Counted from the first letter of the stretch, positions 7,635 to 15,389 are shown. The stretch is 29,937 bases of DNA from an uncultured Eubacteriales bacterium (GCA_900549545.1 URPA01000018.1:1-29937); one strand, 5' to 3'. Notes: generated by a model from the letters alone, not told the origin. A program made the numbers and translations.

Positions 7635-8237
7635 TTGAAGAAATTCCTGAAAAAGCTCTTGAAAAACCTGATAATAACGGCTTTCCTGCTCGGGGGCGCC
7701 CTTGTGATAAGCTCATTTACATATGCCGAGGATGCCCCGCCGCCGGACTATCTTGCCGCAATGACCATGGCCGCCCGCGAGGGGGACCTTGACGCCGGGC
7801 GCGCCGCCGCGCGGGAGCGCAACGCCTATATCGACGAGCACCAGACCGGTGAGACGAAGATTTGTTTTGACGATTTGTATCTTCTCGCCCAGTTTATCAG
7901 CGCCGAGGCAGGCAGTGACTGGCTCAGCGATGAGATGCGCCTTTGCGTGGGCGAGGTGGCGCTAAACCGCGTCCAGTCCCAGGCTTATCCCAGCAGCCTG
8001 AGGCGAGTCATTTTCCAGCGGGGAGAGTTTAACTGCTGTCACAACCTGCATTTTAAGGAGATTGTCCCCAGCCGGGACTGCGTTTCGGCGGCGCTGCGCC
8101 TGCTGCTGGGCGAGCGGATGCTGGACGAGAGCGTAACCTACTATGGCCCTGAGCCGCAGGGCGAGATTTACAACACCTTTGTCGACAAGGTGCTGGGCTA
8201 TACATATTTCTGCCGCGCGGAGGATGGGGGAGAGTGA
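7635..8237 (+). CDS. SleB-like cell wall hydrolase
   Basis: A 200-residue exported protein of the Hydrolase_2 (SleB/CwlJ) family, which contains lytic enzymes acting on spore cortex or vegetative peptidoglycan. A basic N-terminus and hydrophobic segment (about 10-28) form a signal peptide or anchor. The catalytic domain runs from about residue 80 to the end, with the expected acid E91 in QFISAEAGSDW and the conserved VALNRVQSQAYPSSLRRVI and TYYGPEPQG stretches. The start is called as TTG at 7635 because AGGGGGTG lies 6 nt upstream; the in-frame ATG at 7608 lies inside the terminator hairpin and lacks a ribosome site. No SPOR or LysM domain is attached. Confidence 0.82.
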   Translation: MKKFLKKLLKNLIITAFLLGGALVISSFTYAEDAPPPDYLAAMTMAAREGDLDAGRAAARERNAYIDEHQTGETKICFDDLYLLAQFISAEAGSDWLSDEMRLCVGEVALNRVQSQAYPSSLRRVIFQRGEFNCCHNLHFKEIVPSRDCVSAALRLLLGERMLDESVTYYGPEPQGEIYNTFVDKVLGYTYFCRAEDGGE

Positions 8238-8280
8238 GTTAGTGCCCGAGAAATTGGAAGTTGTAAGTCTCTGCTAACTT

Positions 8281-8507
8281 CCTTGCCTCCCTCTGACGAG
8301 GGAGGTGGATTCGCCGTAAGGCGAAGACGGAGGGAGAGAATACTACCACTCAGTCTCGTCAGAACAGGCTCATGCCGCTCTGCTTCCCGCTGGCGCGAAA
8401 AGCTGCCGCTATATTTCCCTGTTCTTCCTCTCAAAATTGAACCCGCTACACTGGGCTTCAATTTTGTTTTAGATTGCTGACAGCTCCCCTGACAAGGGGA
8501 GCCTTGA
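8281..8507. repeat. Inverted two-hairpin repeats, gene-less element
   Basis: At the left, 8281-8336, hairpin 1 (CCTCCCTC 8286-8293 / GAGGGAGG 8298-8305) is followed by hairpin 2 (TTCGCC / GGCGAA, 8310-8325) and a tail GACGGAGGGAG. At the right, 8476-8506, lies an inverted end with hairpin GCTCCCC/GGGGAGC and terminal CCTTG. The arrangement mirrors the ends of the DUF559 element at 18484-18942, but the 140 bp between holds no credible gene. I read it as a decayed or non-autonomous relative. The remainder of the gap 8238-8617 shows nothing else clear. Confidence 0.65.
8432..8470 (+). terminator. Terminator-like hairpin in the 8.4-kb gap
   Basis: CAAAATTGAA (8432-8441) pairs with TTCAATTTTG (8457-8466), extended by CCC/GGG around a one-base bulge, and is followed by TTTT. 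It could end transcripts coming from the SleB-like gene, or be a relic inside the repeat element. Confidence 0.45.
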
Positions 8508-8617
8508 CGCAGAGCAAATAGTTAGACAACTCCCCATTTATCGCATTGACTTTATCGCACCCGCCGGATTCACTCAAATGCTTTCAACGCGAAAGCTAAA
8601 TCATACCTACCACCGGC

Positions 8618-8647
8618 TTTACAAAGGACTTTCCGCTGTGATATACT
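8618..8647 (+). promoter_or_regulatory. Promoter of the CoA-transferase pair
   Basis: -35 TTTACA (8618-8623), 18-bp spacer, -10 TATACT (8642-8647), with the start codon about 32 nt downstream. Confidence 0.6.
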
Positions 8648-8678
8648 GGTAAAAAACCAATTTTCGGCGGTGAAAAGA

Positions 8679-9398
8679 GTGAAAAACAAGCTGTTTTCCA
8701 TGGATGAGGTGCTCTCTGAATTTCACGATGGGCAGTGCATCTTCTTTGGCGATATGCAGGGCGCGATGACCGCGCAGGAGATAATTGACGGGCTGGTTCA
8801 AAAGGGCGTGAAGAACATCACGGCCATTGCGCTCGACTCCGGGCAGCCACAAATGGGCATAGGCAAGCTGGTTGAAAACCGGCAGATAAGCCGCATACTG
8901 ACCTCCCATATCGGGCTCAACCCGTATAGCCGGGAGCAGATGCTCTCCGGTGAGCTTGAGGTGGAATTTGTCCCGCAGGGGACCTTTGCCGAGCGGGTAC
9001 GCGCCGGGGGATACGGGCTTGGCGGCGTGCTGACAAAGACAGGGCTGGGCACATCCTTTGCCGAGGGGAAGCCGGTTATAAATGTTGACGGGCAGGACTT
9101 CCTGCTCGAAAAGCCCATCCATGGGGATATCGCCCTCTTGAAGGCCACCCGCGCCGACAGGGCGGGCAACCTCCAGTTTCGGCGCACAAGCATCTGCTGT
9201 CAGGACTATATGGCCATGGCGGCGGATCTGGTGATAGTCGAGGTTGAAGAGCTTGTGGAGATTGGCGCGCTCGACCCGGACGAGATTGACGTCCCCGGGG
9301 CGCTGGTGGATATGCTATACCTCCGCCAGGGGGAGAAGCGCCCGCTGCCGCTCTCGTGGCAAAGGCTCAAGGCCGAGCAGGAAGGGGGCGAGGGCTGA
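8679..9398 (+). CDS. CoA-transferase subunit A (acetate/butyrate-acetoacetate type)
   Basis: A 239-residue alpha subunit of a family I CoA-transferase. With subunit B it moves CoA between an acyl-CoA and a free carboxylate in fermentation or fatty/keto acid use. Family marks are LTSHIGLNP, the glycine-rich GGYGLGGVLTKTGLGT, and the C-terminal ADLVIVEVEELVEIGALDPDEIDVPG segment that typifies the AtoD/ScoA/CtfA group. The GTG at 8679 is preferred because GGTG(A) sits 6 nt upstream; the GTG at 8670 lacks such a site. It overlaps subunit B by one base (TGATG). The exact donor and acceptor cannot be deduced; butyrate-acetoacetate or a keto-acid relative are both possible. Confidence 0.88.
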   Translation: MKNKLFSMDEVLSEFHDGQCIFFGDMQGAMTAQEIIDGLVQKGVKNITAIALDSGQPQMGIGKLVENRQISRILTSHIGLNPYSREQMLSGELEVEFVPQGTFAERVRAGGYGLGGVLTKTGLGTSFAEGKPVINVDGQDFLLEKPIHGDIALLKATRADRAGNLQFRRTSICCQDYMAMAADLVIVEVEELVEIGALDPDEIDVPGALVDMLYLRQGEKRPLPLSWQRLKAEQEGGEG

Positions 9399-10054
9399 TG
9401 GCGTACACCGGAAGAGAGCTTATAGCCTCCCGCTGCGCAAAGTTTTTTGAGGACGGGGCGCTTATTAACCTCGGCATCGGCATCCCGCTGCTTTGCGCAA
9501 AGCACATCCCCGAGGGGGTGGACATTTTCTTGCAGGCCGAGATAGGCACCATCGGCTACCGCAGCGCCGAAAGCCCTGACGAGTGGGACATTGACGTGGC
9601 GGATGCCGGGGCAAAGCCCGCGGTTATTCTGCCGGGCGGCTGCGTTGTGCCGCATGACAAGTCCTTCGGCCTTATCCGGGGCGGGCACATCGGCTGCACC
9701 GTGCTGGGTGCGCTTCAGGTTGACGCGGAGGGCAACCTCGCAAACTGGATAATCCCCGGCAAGCTCGCCCCAGGCATGGGCGGAGCTATGGATCTCTGCG
9801 CGGGCGTGAAGAAAATAATCGTCGCGACCGAGCACTGCGATAAGACAGGGCGGTCAAAAATTCTCAAGCGCTGCACTCTGCCGCTCACGGGGGCTCACTG
9901 CGTGACCGACATTGTCACCGAGCGCTGCTATTTCAAGGTAAAGGATAAGGGCCTTGTTCTCATGGAGCTTGCCCCCGGCTACACTGTGGAGGACATCCGC
10001 GCCTGCACCGAGGCGGATTTCACCCTCGCGGAGCATATCGGAATAATGGAATAA
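9398..10054 (+). CDS. CoA-transferase subunit B
   Basis: A 218-residue beta subunit that carries the catalytic glutamate. The motif LQAEIGTIG (E48) corresponds to the classical SENG site where the covalent glutamyl-CoA intermediate forms. Other landmarks are INLGIGIP (23-30), the GGCVVPHDKSFGLIRGGH segment and PGKLAPGMGGAMDL. It is translationally coupled to subunit A by a one-base overlap, with GAAGGGGG upstream of the ATG. A GC-rich hairpin follows. The assignment to the family is firm; substrate specificity is open. Confidence 0.92.
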   Translation: MAYTGRELIASRCAKFFEDGALINLGIGIPLLCAKHIPEGVDIFLQAEIGTIGYRSAESPDEWDIDVADAGAKPAVILPGGCVVPHDKSFGLIRGGHIGCTVLGALQVDAEGNLANWIIPGKLAPGMGGAMDLCAGVKKIIVATEHCDKTGRSKILKRCTLPLTGAHCVTDIVTERCYFKVKDKGLVLMELAPGYTVEDIRACTEADFTLAEHIGIME

Positions 10055-10063
10055 AAACACAAA

Positions 10064-10092
10064 GTGCGGGTCGAAAGACCCGCACAAAAAAA
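10064..10092. terminator. GC-rich terminator hairpin after the CoA-transferase operon
   Basis: A 9-bp stem (GTGCGGGTC 10064-10072 with GACCCGCAC 10077-10085) closed by a GAAA tetraloop. On the plus strand it is followed by A7 and then TTTT, so the usual immediate T-tract is missing. On the minus strand T-rich sequence follows. Confidence 0.6.
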
Positions 10093-10105
10093 TTTTCAAC
10101 ATTTT

Positions 10106-10165
10106 TGCAAAGCATGCTTGACAAAATATGCAAAGCGTACTATACTAAAAATGCAAAGTCGACTT
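10106..10165 (+). promoter_or_regulatory. Three operator-like repeats at exact 23-bp spacing
   Basis: TGCAAAG followed by a palindromic half occurs three times: 10106-10119 (TGCAAAGCATGCTT), 10129-10142 (TGCAAAGCGTACTA) and 10152-10165 (TGCAAAGTCGACTT). The starts are 23 bp apart. Each contains a core AAGnnnnCTT-like palindrome (perfect in copies 1 and 3). They overlap the -35, the -10 and the transcription start of the XRE gene, as expected of autoregulatory operators. Confidence 0.75.
10118..10146 (+). promoter_or_regulatory. Near-consensus promoter of the XRE operon
   Basis: -35 TTGACA (10118-10123), 17-bp spacer, -10 TATACT (10141-10146). It is embedded in the operator array. Confidence 0.88.
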
Positions 10166-10185
10166 AGCAAAATGGGAGTACATCT

Positions 10186-10386
10186 ATGAAAACAAAAATA
10201 AAAGAGCTGCGGAAAGCGAATAAGCTCTCTCAGGAGGAGCTGGCCGACGCCGTGGGCACGACCCGCCAGACCATAACCTCCATCGAGGTGGGCAAATACA
10301 CGGCCTCTCTGCCCCTTGCGTATAAAATTGCGCGGTATTTCGGGCTTAGCATCGAGGAAGTGTTCGACTTTTCGGATGTCGAATAA
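10186..10386 (+). CDS. Small XRE-family (Cro/CI-type) transcriptional regulator
   Basis: A 66-residue protein that is a single helix-turn-helix domain. The pattern KELRKANKLSQEELADAVGTTRQTITSIEVGKYTASLPLAYKIARYFGLSIEEVF matches the short XRE regulators of Firmicutes, where Q-E-E-L-A is helix 2 and TTRQTITSIE the recognition helix. It has no dimerisation or sensor domain of its own. It is followed after 13 bp by a membrane protein gene, a pairing often seen for this regulator type. The three 23-bp-spaced operators across its promoter suggest it represses itself and its partner. Confidence 0.9.
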   Translation: MKTKIKELRKANKLSQEELADAVGTTRQTITSIEVGKYTASLPLAYKIARYFGLSIEEVFDFSDVE

Positions 10387-10399
10387 TGGAGGACAAAAA

Positions 10400-10852
10400 A
10401 TGCAGGAATACAGGGAAAAACTGAAAAAAGAGATAACAATCAATGCCATTGGCGCCGCGCTGCTTTTGACGGTGCAGGTTCTGGCGTGGTTGGGCATTAT
10501 ACAGCCCGTCGCCGCCGGGGAGCGCTTCCAGAATTTTTGGAACGGCTTCATAGCCGGGCTTGGCTTTGGCATAATGGCGCTTTTGATTGTTGGCATAATA
10601 ATTGATGCCCGCGCCATCAAAAACGAGCAGCGGCTTAAAAAGCTGTATATCAAATGGAACGATGAGCGCACAAAAGCCATCTGTGACAAAGCCCGCAGCA
10701 CCGCCGCGAATATCTTTCTGCTGGCCATGCTGCCCATCACCGTCATCGGCGGCTATTTCAGCGTGACGGTGTTTTTCTCCCTGCTTGGCTCGGTGCTGTT
10801 TTTGGCCGTGATGACGAACATCCTAAAGCTGTATTACAAGAAGACGATGTGA
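10400..10852 (+). CDS. Four-helix membrane protein, partner of the XRE regulator
   Basis: A 150-residue protein with hydrophobic segments at about 15-35, 50-70, 95-117 and 121-141, and a charged cytoplasmic loop (DARAIKNEQRLKKLYIKWNDERTKAI). It resembles the small membrane proteins encoded beside YgzD-like regulators, but I cannot name the family with certainty. The start is ATG at 10400 with GGAGGA 7 nt upstream; longer in-frame starts would overlap the regulator. It is co-transcribed with the XRE gene and ends at a strong bidirectional terminator. It may sense or respond to membrane conditions, which is only inference from the pairing. Confidence 0.72.
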   Translation: MQEYREKLKKEITINAIGAALLLTVQVLAWLGIIQPVAAGERFQNFWNGFIAGLGFGIMALLIVGIIIDARAIKNEQRLKKLYIKWNDERTKAICDKARSTAANIFLLAMLPITVIGGYFSVTVFFSLLGSVLFLAVMTNILKLYYKKTM

Positions 10853-10910
10853 GCATATAATAATCTCCCTCGGCGAAGCCGAGGGAGATTATTATATGCT
10901 TTATTTTTTG
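10853..10910. terminator. Very strong bidirectional terminator
   Basis: A perfect 22-bp stem (10853-10874 with 10878-10899), GAA loop, followed on the plus strand by TTTATTTTTT. It lies between the convergent membrane protein gene and nfnB; the nfnB stop is at 10901. Confidence 0.92.
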
Positions 10911-12292
10911 CTCTTGATGTACTTGTCGATGCTCTTTGCGCCGGTTTTGCCTGCGCCCATGGCGAGGATAACGGTCGCGGCGCCTGTGGCAGCGTCGCCG
11001 CCGCAGAACACGCCCTCGCGGGAGGTGCAGCCGTTCTCGTCGGTCTCAATGCCGCCCTTGCGGGTTATGTTGAGGTTCGGCGTGGTGGAGCGAATCAGCG
11101 GGTTGGGGCTTGTGCCGATGGCGATAATGACAGCGTCCACAGGCAGGACCCAGTTGCTGCCCTCCACGGGCACGGGGCTGCGGCGGCCTCTGGCGTCCGG
11201 CTCGCCAAGCTCCTGCTTTATAAGCTCAATCCCGGTGACATGGCCTTCCTCGTCGCCCACGATGGAGGCGGGGTTGTTGAGCAGCATGAACTCGATACCC
11301 TCGGCCTCGGCATGCTCGACCTCCTCCAGACGGGCGGGGAGCTCGTCCTTGCCGCGGCGATAGGTGATGTACACATGCTCAGCGCCCAGGCGCTTTGCGA
11401 CACGGGAAGCGTCCATCGCGACATTGCCGCCGCCGACGACCGCCACATTGTGCAGCTTCTTTATGGGCGTGTCATAATCGTCCCTATACGCCTTCATGAG
11501 GTTCGTGCGGGTAAGGATCTCATTGGCGGAGTAGACACCCAGCAGGTTCTCGCCGGGAATGTGCAGGAACTGGGGCAGACCCGCGCCGGAGCCAATGTAC
11601 ACGGCCTCAAACCCGTCCTCAAACAGCTCATCAACGGTCATGGCCTTGCCGATAACGGCGTTGTTGACGATCTTGACGCCCATCTTCTGGAGATTTTCAA
11701 TCTCAACGGCGACAATCTCCTTCGGCAGACGAAACTGCGGAATACCATAGACCAGCACGCCGCCGGACTTGTGGAAGGCTTCAAAAATGGTCACGTCATA
11801 GCCCATCTTGCGCAGGTCACCCGCGCAGGTCAGGCCGGAGGGGCCGGAGCCGATAACGGCAATCTTATGCCCGTTGGATGCGGGGACTTCGGGGTCGGGC
11901 TTATTCTCCTTGGCGTTGTGGTAGTCGGCCACAAAGCGCTCAAGGCGGCCAATGCCGACGCTCTCGCCCTTGATGCCGCGCACGCACTTGCTCTCGCACT
12001 GCTTCTCCTGCGGGCAGACGCGGCCGCAGACGGCGGGCAGGGAGTTTGTGGAGGTGATGATATCGTAGGCCGCGTCAAAATCACCCTCGGCGACCTTGGC
12101 GATAAACTCAGGAATACGCACGGAGACGGGGCAGCCGGTGCGGCAGAGGGAGTTTTTGCAGTTGAGGCAGCGCTTTGCCTCGTCCATCGCCATCTCCGGG
12201 GTGTAGCCCAGAGCGACCTCGTCAAAATTGCCGGCGCGGACTATGGGGTCCTGCTCGGGCATGGGGTTTTTCTGCATTTTCATATTAGCCAT
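10901..12292 (-). CDS. nfnB: NfnB-type/GltA large subunit, NADPH-binding oxidoreductase
   Basis: A 463-residue iron-sulfur flavoprotein. With NfnA it probably forms the NADH-dependent reduced ferredoxin:NADP+ oxidoreductase, which couples NADH and ferredoxin oxidation to NADP+ reduction by flavin-based electron bifurcation. The N-terminal cysteines (CLNCKNSLCRTGCP and CGRVCPQEKQCESKC) bind two [4Fe-4S] clusters. IAVIGSGPSGLTCA is the FAD Rossmann motif and VAVVGGGNVAMDAS the NADPH site. The C-terminal CGGDAATGAATVILAMGAGKTGA closes the FAD site. Homology to the GltD glutamate synthase small subunit explains the alternative label gltA, but the adjacent NfnA gene, overlapping by 8 nt, supports the Nfn role. 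Confidence 0.9.
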   Translation of the reverse strand: MANMKMQKNPMPEQDPIVRAGNFDEVALGYTPEMAMDEAKRCLNCKNSLCRTGCPVSVRIPEFIAKVAEGDFDAAYDIITSTNSLPAVCGRVCPQEKQCESKCVRGIKGESVGIGRLERFVADYHNAKENKPDPEVPASNGHKIAVIGSGPSGLTCAGDLRKMGYDVTIFEAFHKSGGVLVYGIPQFRLPKEIVAVEIENLQKMGVKIVNNAVIGKAMTVDELFEDGFEAVYIGSGAGLPQFLHIPGENLLGVYSANEILTRTNLMKAYRDDYDTPIKKLHNVAVVGGGNVAMDASRVAKRLGAEHVYITYRRGKDELPARLEEVEHAEAEGIEFMLLNNPASIVGDEEGHVTGIELIKQELGEPDARGRRSPVPVEGSNWVLPVDAVIIAIGTSPNPLIRSTTPNLNITRKGGIETDENGCTSREGVFCGGDAATGAATVILAMGAGKTGAKSIDKYIKSKK

Positions 12293-13151
12293 TGCGCTTA
12301 CCTCCCGTCATTTTGCAGATATGCTGCGCGGCAGCGTCCTGCTCGTCCTTATAAAACGCGGCGCGCTTGATGAGAGAATCAAAATCAACCTCGTGAGCGT
12401 CAAAGTCCGGCCCGTCAACGCAGGCAAATTTCGTCTCCCCGCCAACGATGACGCGGCAGCCGCCGCACATGCCGGTGCCGTCGACCATAATGGGGTCGAG
12501 GGAGATGATGGTCTTTATCCCGTAGGGGCGGGTAACGTCCGCGAGGAACTTCATCATAATGTCAGGCCCGATGGCAATAACGCGGTCAAACTGGGGCTTA
12601 CCCTCGGCGATGTTGGCGTCAATCTCCTGCTGGAGGTACTTGGTGGTAAAGCCCTGCTCGCCATAGCTGCCATCGTCAGTGCAGATGATGAGCTTGTCGG
12701 AGGCGGCCTTCAGCTCCTCAGGCAGGATGACGATATCCTTGCTTCTGAAGCCCGCGATAAAGGTGACCTCAATGCCCTTCTTGTGCATCTCCTTTGCGAT
12801 GGGGTAGGCAATCGCGCAGCCGACGCCGCCGCCGACAACGCAGACCTTCTTGAGCCCGTCCATCTCGGTGGCTTTGCCGAGGGGGCCGACAAAATCGCTT
12901 ATATAGTCGCCCTCGTCAACAGTGTGCAGCATTCTGGTGGTGCGCCCGGCGGCCTGCACCATAACGGTGACGGTGCCCTTTTCTCTGTCCCAGCCCGCGA
13001 CGGAGACGGGGACGCGCTCGCCCTGCTCGTCAAGGCGGAAGATGACAAACTGACCGGCCTGCGCGTGGCGCGCGACCAGCGGGGCCTCGATCTCAAACAG
13101 GCAGATGGTCTTTGCCTCGTTCAAGAACTGCTTTTTAACAACTTTGTACAT
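12285..13151 (-). CDS. nfnA: NfnA-type ferredoxin-NADP+ reductase subunit alpha
   Basis: A 288-residue FAD and [2Fe-2S] protein of the dihydroorotate dehydrogenase electron-transfer (PyrK)/NfnA family. It has RVPVSVAGWD for FAD binding, VCVVGGGVGCAIAYPIAK for NAD(H) binding, and a C-terminal DGTGMCGGCRV...CVDGPDFD cysteine set for the [2Fe-2S] cluster. In Nfn it takes electrons from NADH to the bifurcating NfnB. It overlaps nfnB by ATGGCTAA, which indicates coupled translation and fixed stoichiometry. GAGGTG precedes the ATG. PyrK or sulfide dehydrogenase are alternative family names, made less likely by the partner gene. Confidence 0.9.
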   Translation of the reverse strand: MYKVVKKQFLNEAKTICLFEIEAPLVARHAQAGQFVIFRLDEQGERVPVSVAGWDREKGTVTVMVQAAGRTTRMLHTVDEGDYISDFVGPLGKATEMDGLKKVCVVGGGVGCAIAYPIAKEMHKKGIEVTFIAGFRSKDIVILPEELKAASDKLIICTDDGSYGEQGFTTKYLQQEIDANIAEGKPQFDRVIAIGPDIMMKFLADVTRPYGIKTIISLDPIMVDGTGMCGGCRVIVGGETKFACVDGPDFDAHEVDFDSLIKRAAFYKDEQDAAAQHICKMTGGKRNG

Positions 13152-13193
13152 TAAAACACCTCATATAATGTATTTTGCGTTTCATCAAGCTTC

Positions 13194-13222
13194 ATTGTAC
13201 ATTAGCTGGAGAGCAATGTCAA
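13194..13222 (-). promoter_or_regulatory. Promoter of nfnAB
   Basis: On the minus strand: -35 TTGACA (13217-13222), 17-bp spacer, -10 TACAAT (13194-13199). The -35 contains the TGA stop codon of the upstream Cys-rich protein gene. Confidence 0.8.
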
Positions 13223-13386
13223 ACCTTATCGCCGTTATTTTTATCACGTTTGGTGCAGCTTTGTTTACAGCCGGCGCAGTCGCCGGAGCAGCCGGAGCAG
13301 CTCCCACCGCTCTTGCGGATGCGGATGATGGCCAGCACCGCCGCGGCGGCGATTATGGCGATGAGAAGAATATCCGCCCAGCTCAC
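13219..13386 (-). CDS. FeoB-associated Cys-rich membrane protein
   Basis: A 55-residue protein with one N-terminal membrane helix (about 4-22), a basic turn (IRIRKSGG) and a cysteine-rich tail (CSGCSGDCAGCKQSC). This is the pattern of the FeoB-associated Cys-rich membrane protein family, found after feoB in many Firmicutes and possibly handling Fe2+ or its redox state at the transporter. It starts with GTG (13384-13386) overlapping the feoB stop in a GTGA arrangement, so translation is coupled. Longer starts in this frame would overlap feoB and are unlikely. Confidence 0.85.
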   Translation of the reverse strand: MSWADILLIAIIAAAAVLAIIRIRKSGGSCSGCSGDCAGCKQSCTKRDKNNGDKV

Positions 13387-15389
13387 AGCAGCGCTCCTAT
13401 GTGATAGGCGATGAACGCGCAAATCCACGCCACGCCGCACTGCATTATAACAACGCCGATGGTTTTTATCCTGCTTCCAAGCTCCCGCTTAATTGTCGCC
13501 ACCGCGGCGACGCAGGGAGTGTACAGCAGCGTGAACACCAGAAAGCTCACCGCGCTCAGGGGCGTGAACACCGTGTGCAGCGCGCCGCCAAGCTCCGCCA
13601 TGCTCGTTCCGAGCAGCACCGCGAGCGTGGAGACAACGGCCTCCTTCGCGGTGAAGCCGGAGATGAGCGCTGTGACCATGCGCCAGTCACCAAAGCCGAG
13701 GGGCGCGAAGATGGGCGCAATAAACTGCCCCACCAGAGCGAGGAGGCTGTCCGCGCTGTCGGTGACGACATTGAGGCGTGTGTCAAAGGTCTGCAAGAAC
13801 CAGATAATAATGGTCGCGACGAATATAACGGTGAACGCGCGCTCGATAAAATCCTTCGCCTTATCCCACAGCAGCAGGCCCACACTTTTAGCGGACGGCA
13901 TGCGGTAGTTCGGAAGCTCCATTACGAAGGGGACAGGCTGCCCGCGAAAGGCGGTGCCCTTGAGGATAAGCGCGACGATTATGCCCACGACCATACCCGT
14001 CACATAGAGGGCAATCATGGCAAGAGCGCTGTGCTCAGGGAAAAACGCGGCGGAGAACACCGCGTAGATGGGTATCTTGGCAGAGCAGCTCATGTACGGC
14101 GTGAGCAGGATGGTCATCTTCCGGTCACGGTCGGAGGAGACGGTCCTCGTCGCCATAATTGCGGGGACAGAGCAGCCAAAGCCAATGAGCATCGGCACAA
14201 AGCTCCGCCCGGAGAGGCCGATTTTTCTCAAAAGCCTGTCCATAACGAAGGCGACGCGCGCCATGTACCCCGTGTCCTCAAGGATGGAGAGGAAGAAAAA
14301 CAGCGTCACGATTATGGGCAGGAAGGACAGGACACTCCCCACCCCGGCGAAGATGCCGTCTATTATAAGACTGTGCACCACCGGGTTTATCCCGTATGCC
14401 GTCAGCCCCGCGTCAACAATCAGCGCGAGCTTGTCTATCCCAAGGCTGAGTAGGTCAGACAGCCCCTGGCCTATTACATTAAATGTAAGGTAGAACACCA
14501 GCAGCATTATCGCGAGAAACACGGGGATCGCCGTGTACTTGCCGGTGAGGAGCTTGTCCATCGTGACGGAGCGGGCGTGCTCGCGGCTCTCATGCGGCTT
14601 TACCACCGACTGGGCGACGACGCCCTCAATAAAGCGGTAGCGCATATCGGCGATGGCGGCGTTGCGGTCAAGCCCGGATTCACTCTCCATTTGCACGATG
14701 CAGTGCTCCAGCAGCTCCTTTTCGTTCTGATCAAGCTCCAGCAGCTTTTCAAGCTCCTCATCGCCCTCAATGAGCTTGAGGGTGCAGAAGCGGGAGGGCA
14801 GGCCCGCGCGCTCGGCGTGGTCCTGGATAAGATGTATTACTGCGTGGATGCAGCGATGGACAGGGGAGCTGTCCTCGCAAAAGTCCGTCACCTTTGGGAG
14901 CGTCTTGCTGCGGGCGACCTCCACGGCCTTGTCCGCAAGCTCGGACACACCCTCGCCCTTGACGGCGCTTATCGGCACGACGGGCACACCCATCGCCGCG
15001 CTGAGCTTCTGCACGTCAACAGAGCCGCCGTTTGCGTGCATCTCGTCCATCATATTGAGCGCGAGCACCGTCGGTATGCGCAGCTCAAGAAGCTGCAAGG
15101 TCAGATAGAGGTTTCGCTCGATATTCGTTGCGTCGGCAATGTTGATGATGCCGTCGGGCTTGTTGTTGAGTATAAAATCGCGGGAGACTATCTCCTCCTG
15201 CGTGTAGGGGCGCAGGGAATATATCCCCGGCAGGTCGACCACCGAGCAGTCCTTTCTTCCCAGCATCTCGCCGATCTTCTGGTCGACCGTCACACCCGGG
15301 AAATTGCCGACGTGCTGGTTGGAGCCGGTGAGGGCGTTGAAGAGCGTGGTTTTGCCGCAGTTCTGGTTTCCGGCCAATGCAAAAATCAT
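13383..15389 (-). CDS. feoB: Ferrous iron transport protein B
   Basis: A 668-residue Fe2+ transporter. The N-terminal G domain has G1 GNQNCGKT (7-14), G3 DLPG (52-55) and G4 NMMD (112-115). A helical GDI-like spacer follows (about 170-260) and then the membrane part with two Gate domains. Cysteine-containing pore segments GFGCSVPAIMATR and SCSAKIPIY are present. It is flanked by feoA (4-nt ATGA overlap) and by the Cys-rich membrane protein, giving a complete feo operon. Length is within the normal range and nothing is truncated. Confidence 0.96.
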   Translation of the reverse strand: MIFALAGNQNCGKTTLFNALTGSNQHVGNFPGVTVDQKIGEMLGRKDCSVVDLPGIYSLRPYTQEEIVSRDFILNNKPDGIINIADATNIERNLYLTLQLLELRIPTVLALNMMDEMHANGGSVDVQKLSAAMGVPVVPISAVKGEGVSELADKAVEVARSKTLPKVTDFCEDSSPVHRCIHAVIHLIQDHAERAGLPSRFCTLKLIEGDEELEKLLELDQNEKELLEHCIVQMESESGLDRNAAIADMRYRFIEGVVAQSVVKPHESREHARSVTMDKLLTGKYTAIPVFLAIMLLVFYLTFNVIGQGLSDLLSLGIDKLALIVDAGLTAYGINPVVHSLIIDGIFAGVGSVLSFLPIIVTLFFFLSILEDTGYMARVAFVMDRLLRKIGLSGRSFVPMLIGFGCSVPAIMATRTVSSDRDRKMTILLTPYMSCSAKIPIYAVFSAAFFPEHSALAMIALYVTGMVVGIIVALILKGTAFRGQPVPFVMELPNYRMPSAKSVGLLLWDKAKDFIERAFTVIFVATIIIWFLQTFDTRLNVVTDSADSLLALVGQFIAPIFAPLGFGDWRMVTALISGFTAKEAVVSTLAVLLGTSMAELGGALHTVFTPLSAVSFLVFTLLYTPCVAAVATIKRELGSRIKTIGVVIMQCGVAWICAFIAYHIGALL

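Noticed and set aside
8198..8461. 87-codon minus-strand ORF in the 8.3-kb repeat region
   Set aside because: It runs through hairpin repeats and into the SleB-like gene, has no ribosome site and a low-complexity Ser/Arg/Pro composition.
13401..14453. 350-codon plus-strand ORF opposite feoB
   Set aside because: Antisense shadow rich in Arg, His and Glu; feoB on the other strand is complete and unambiguous.
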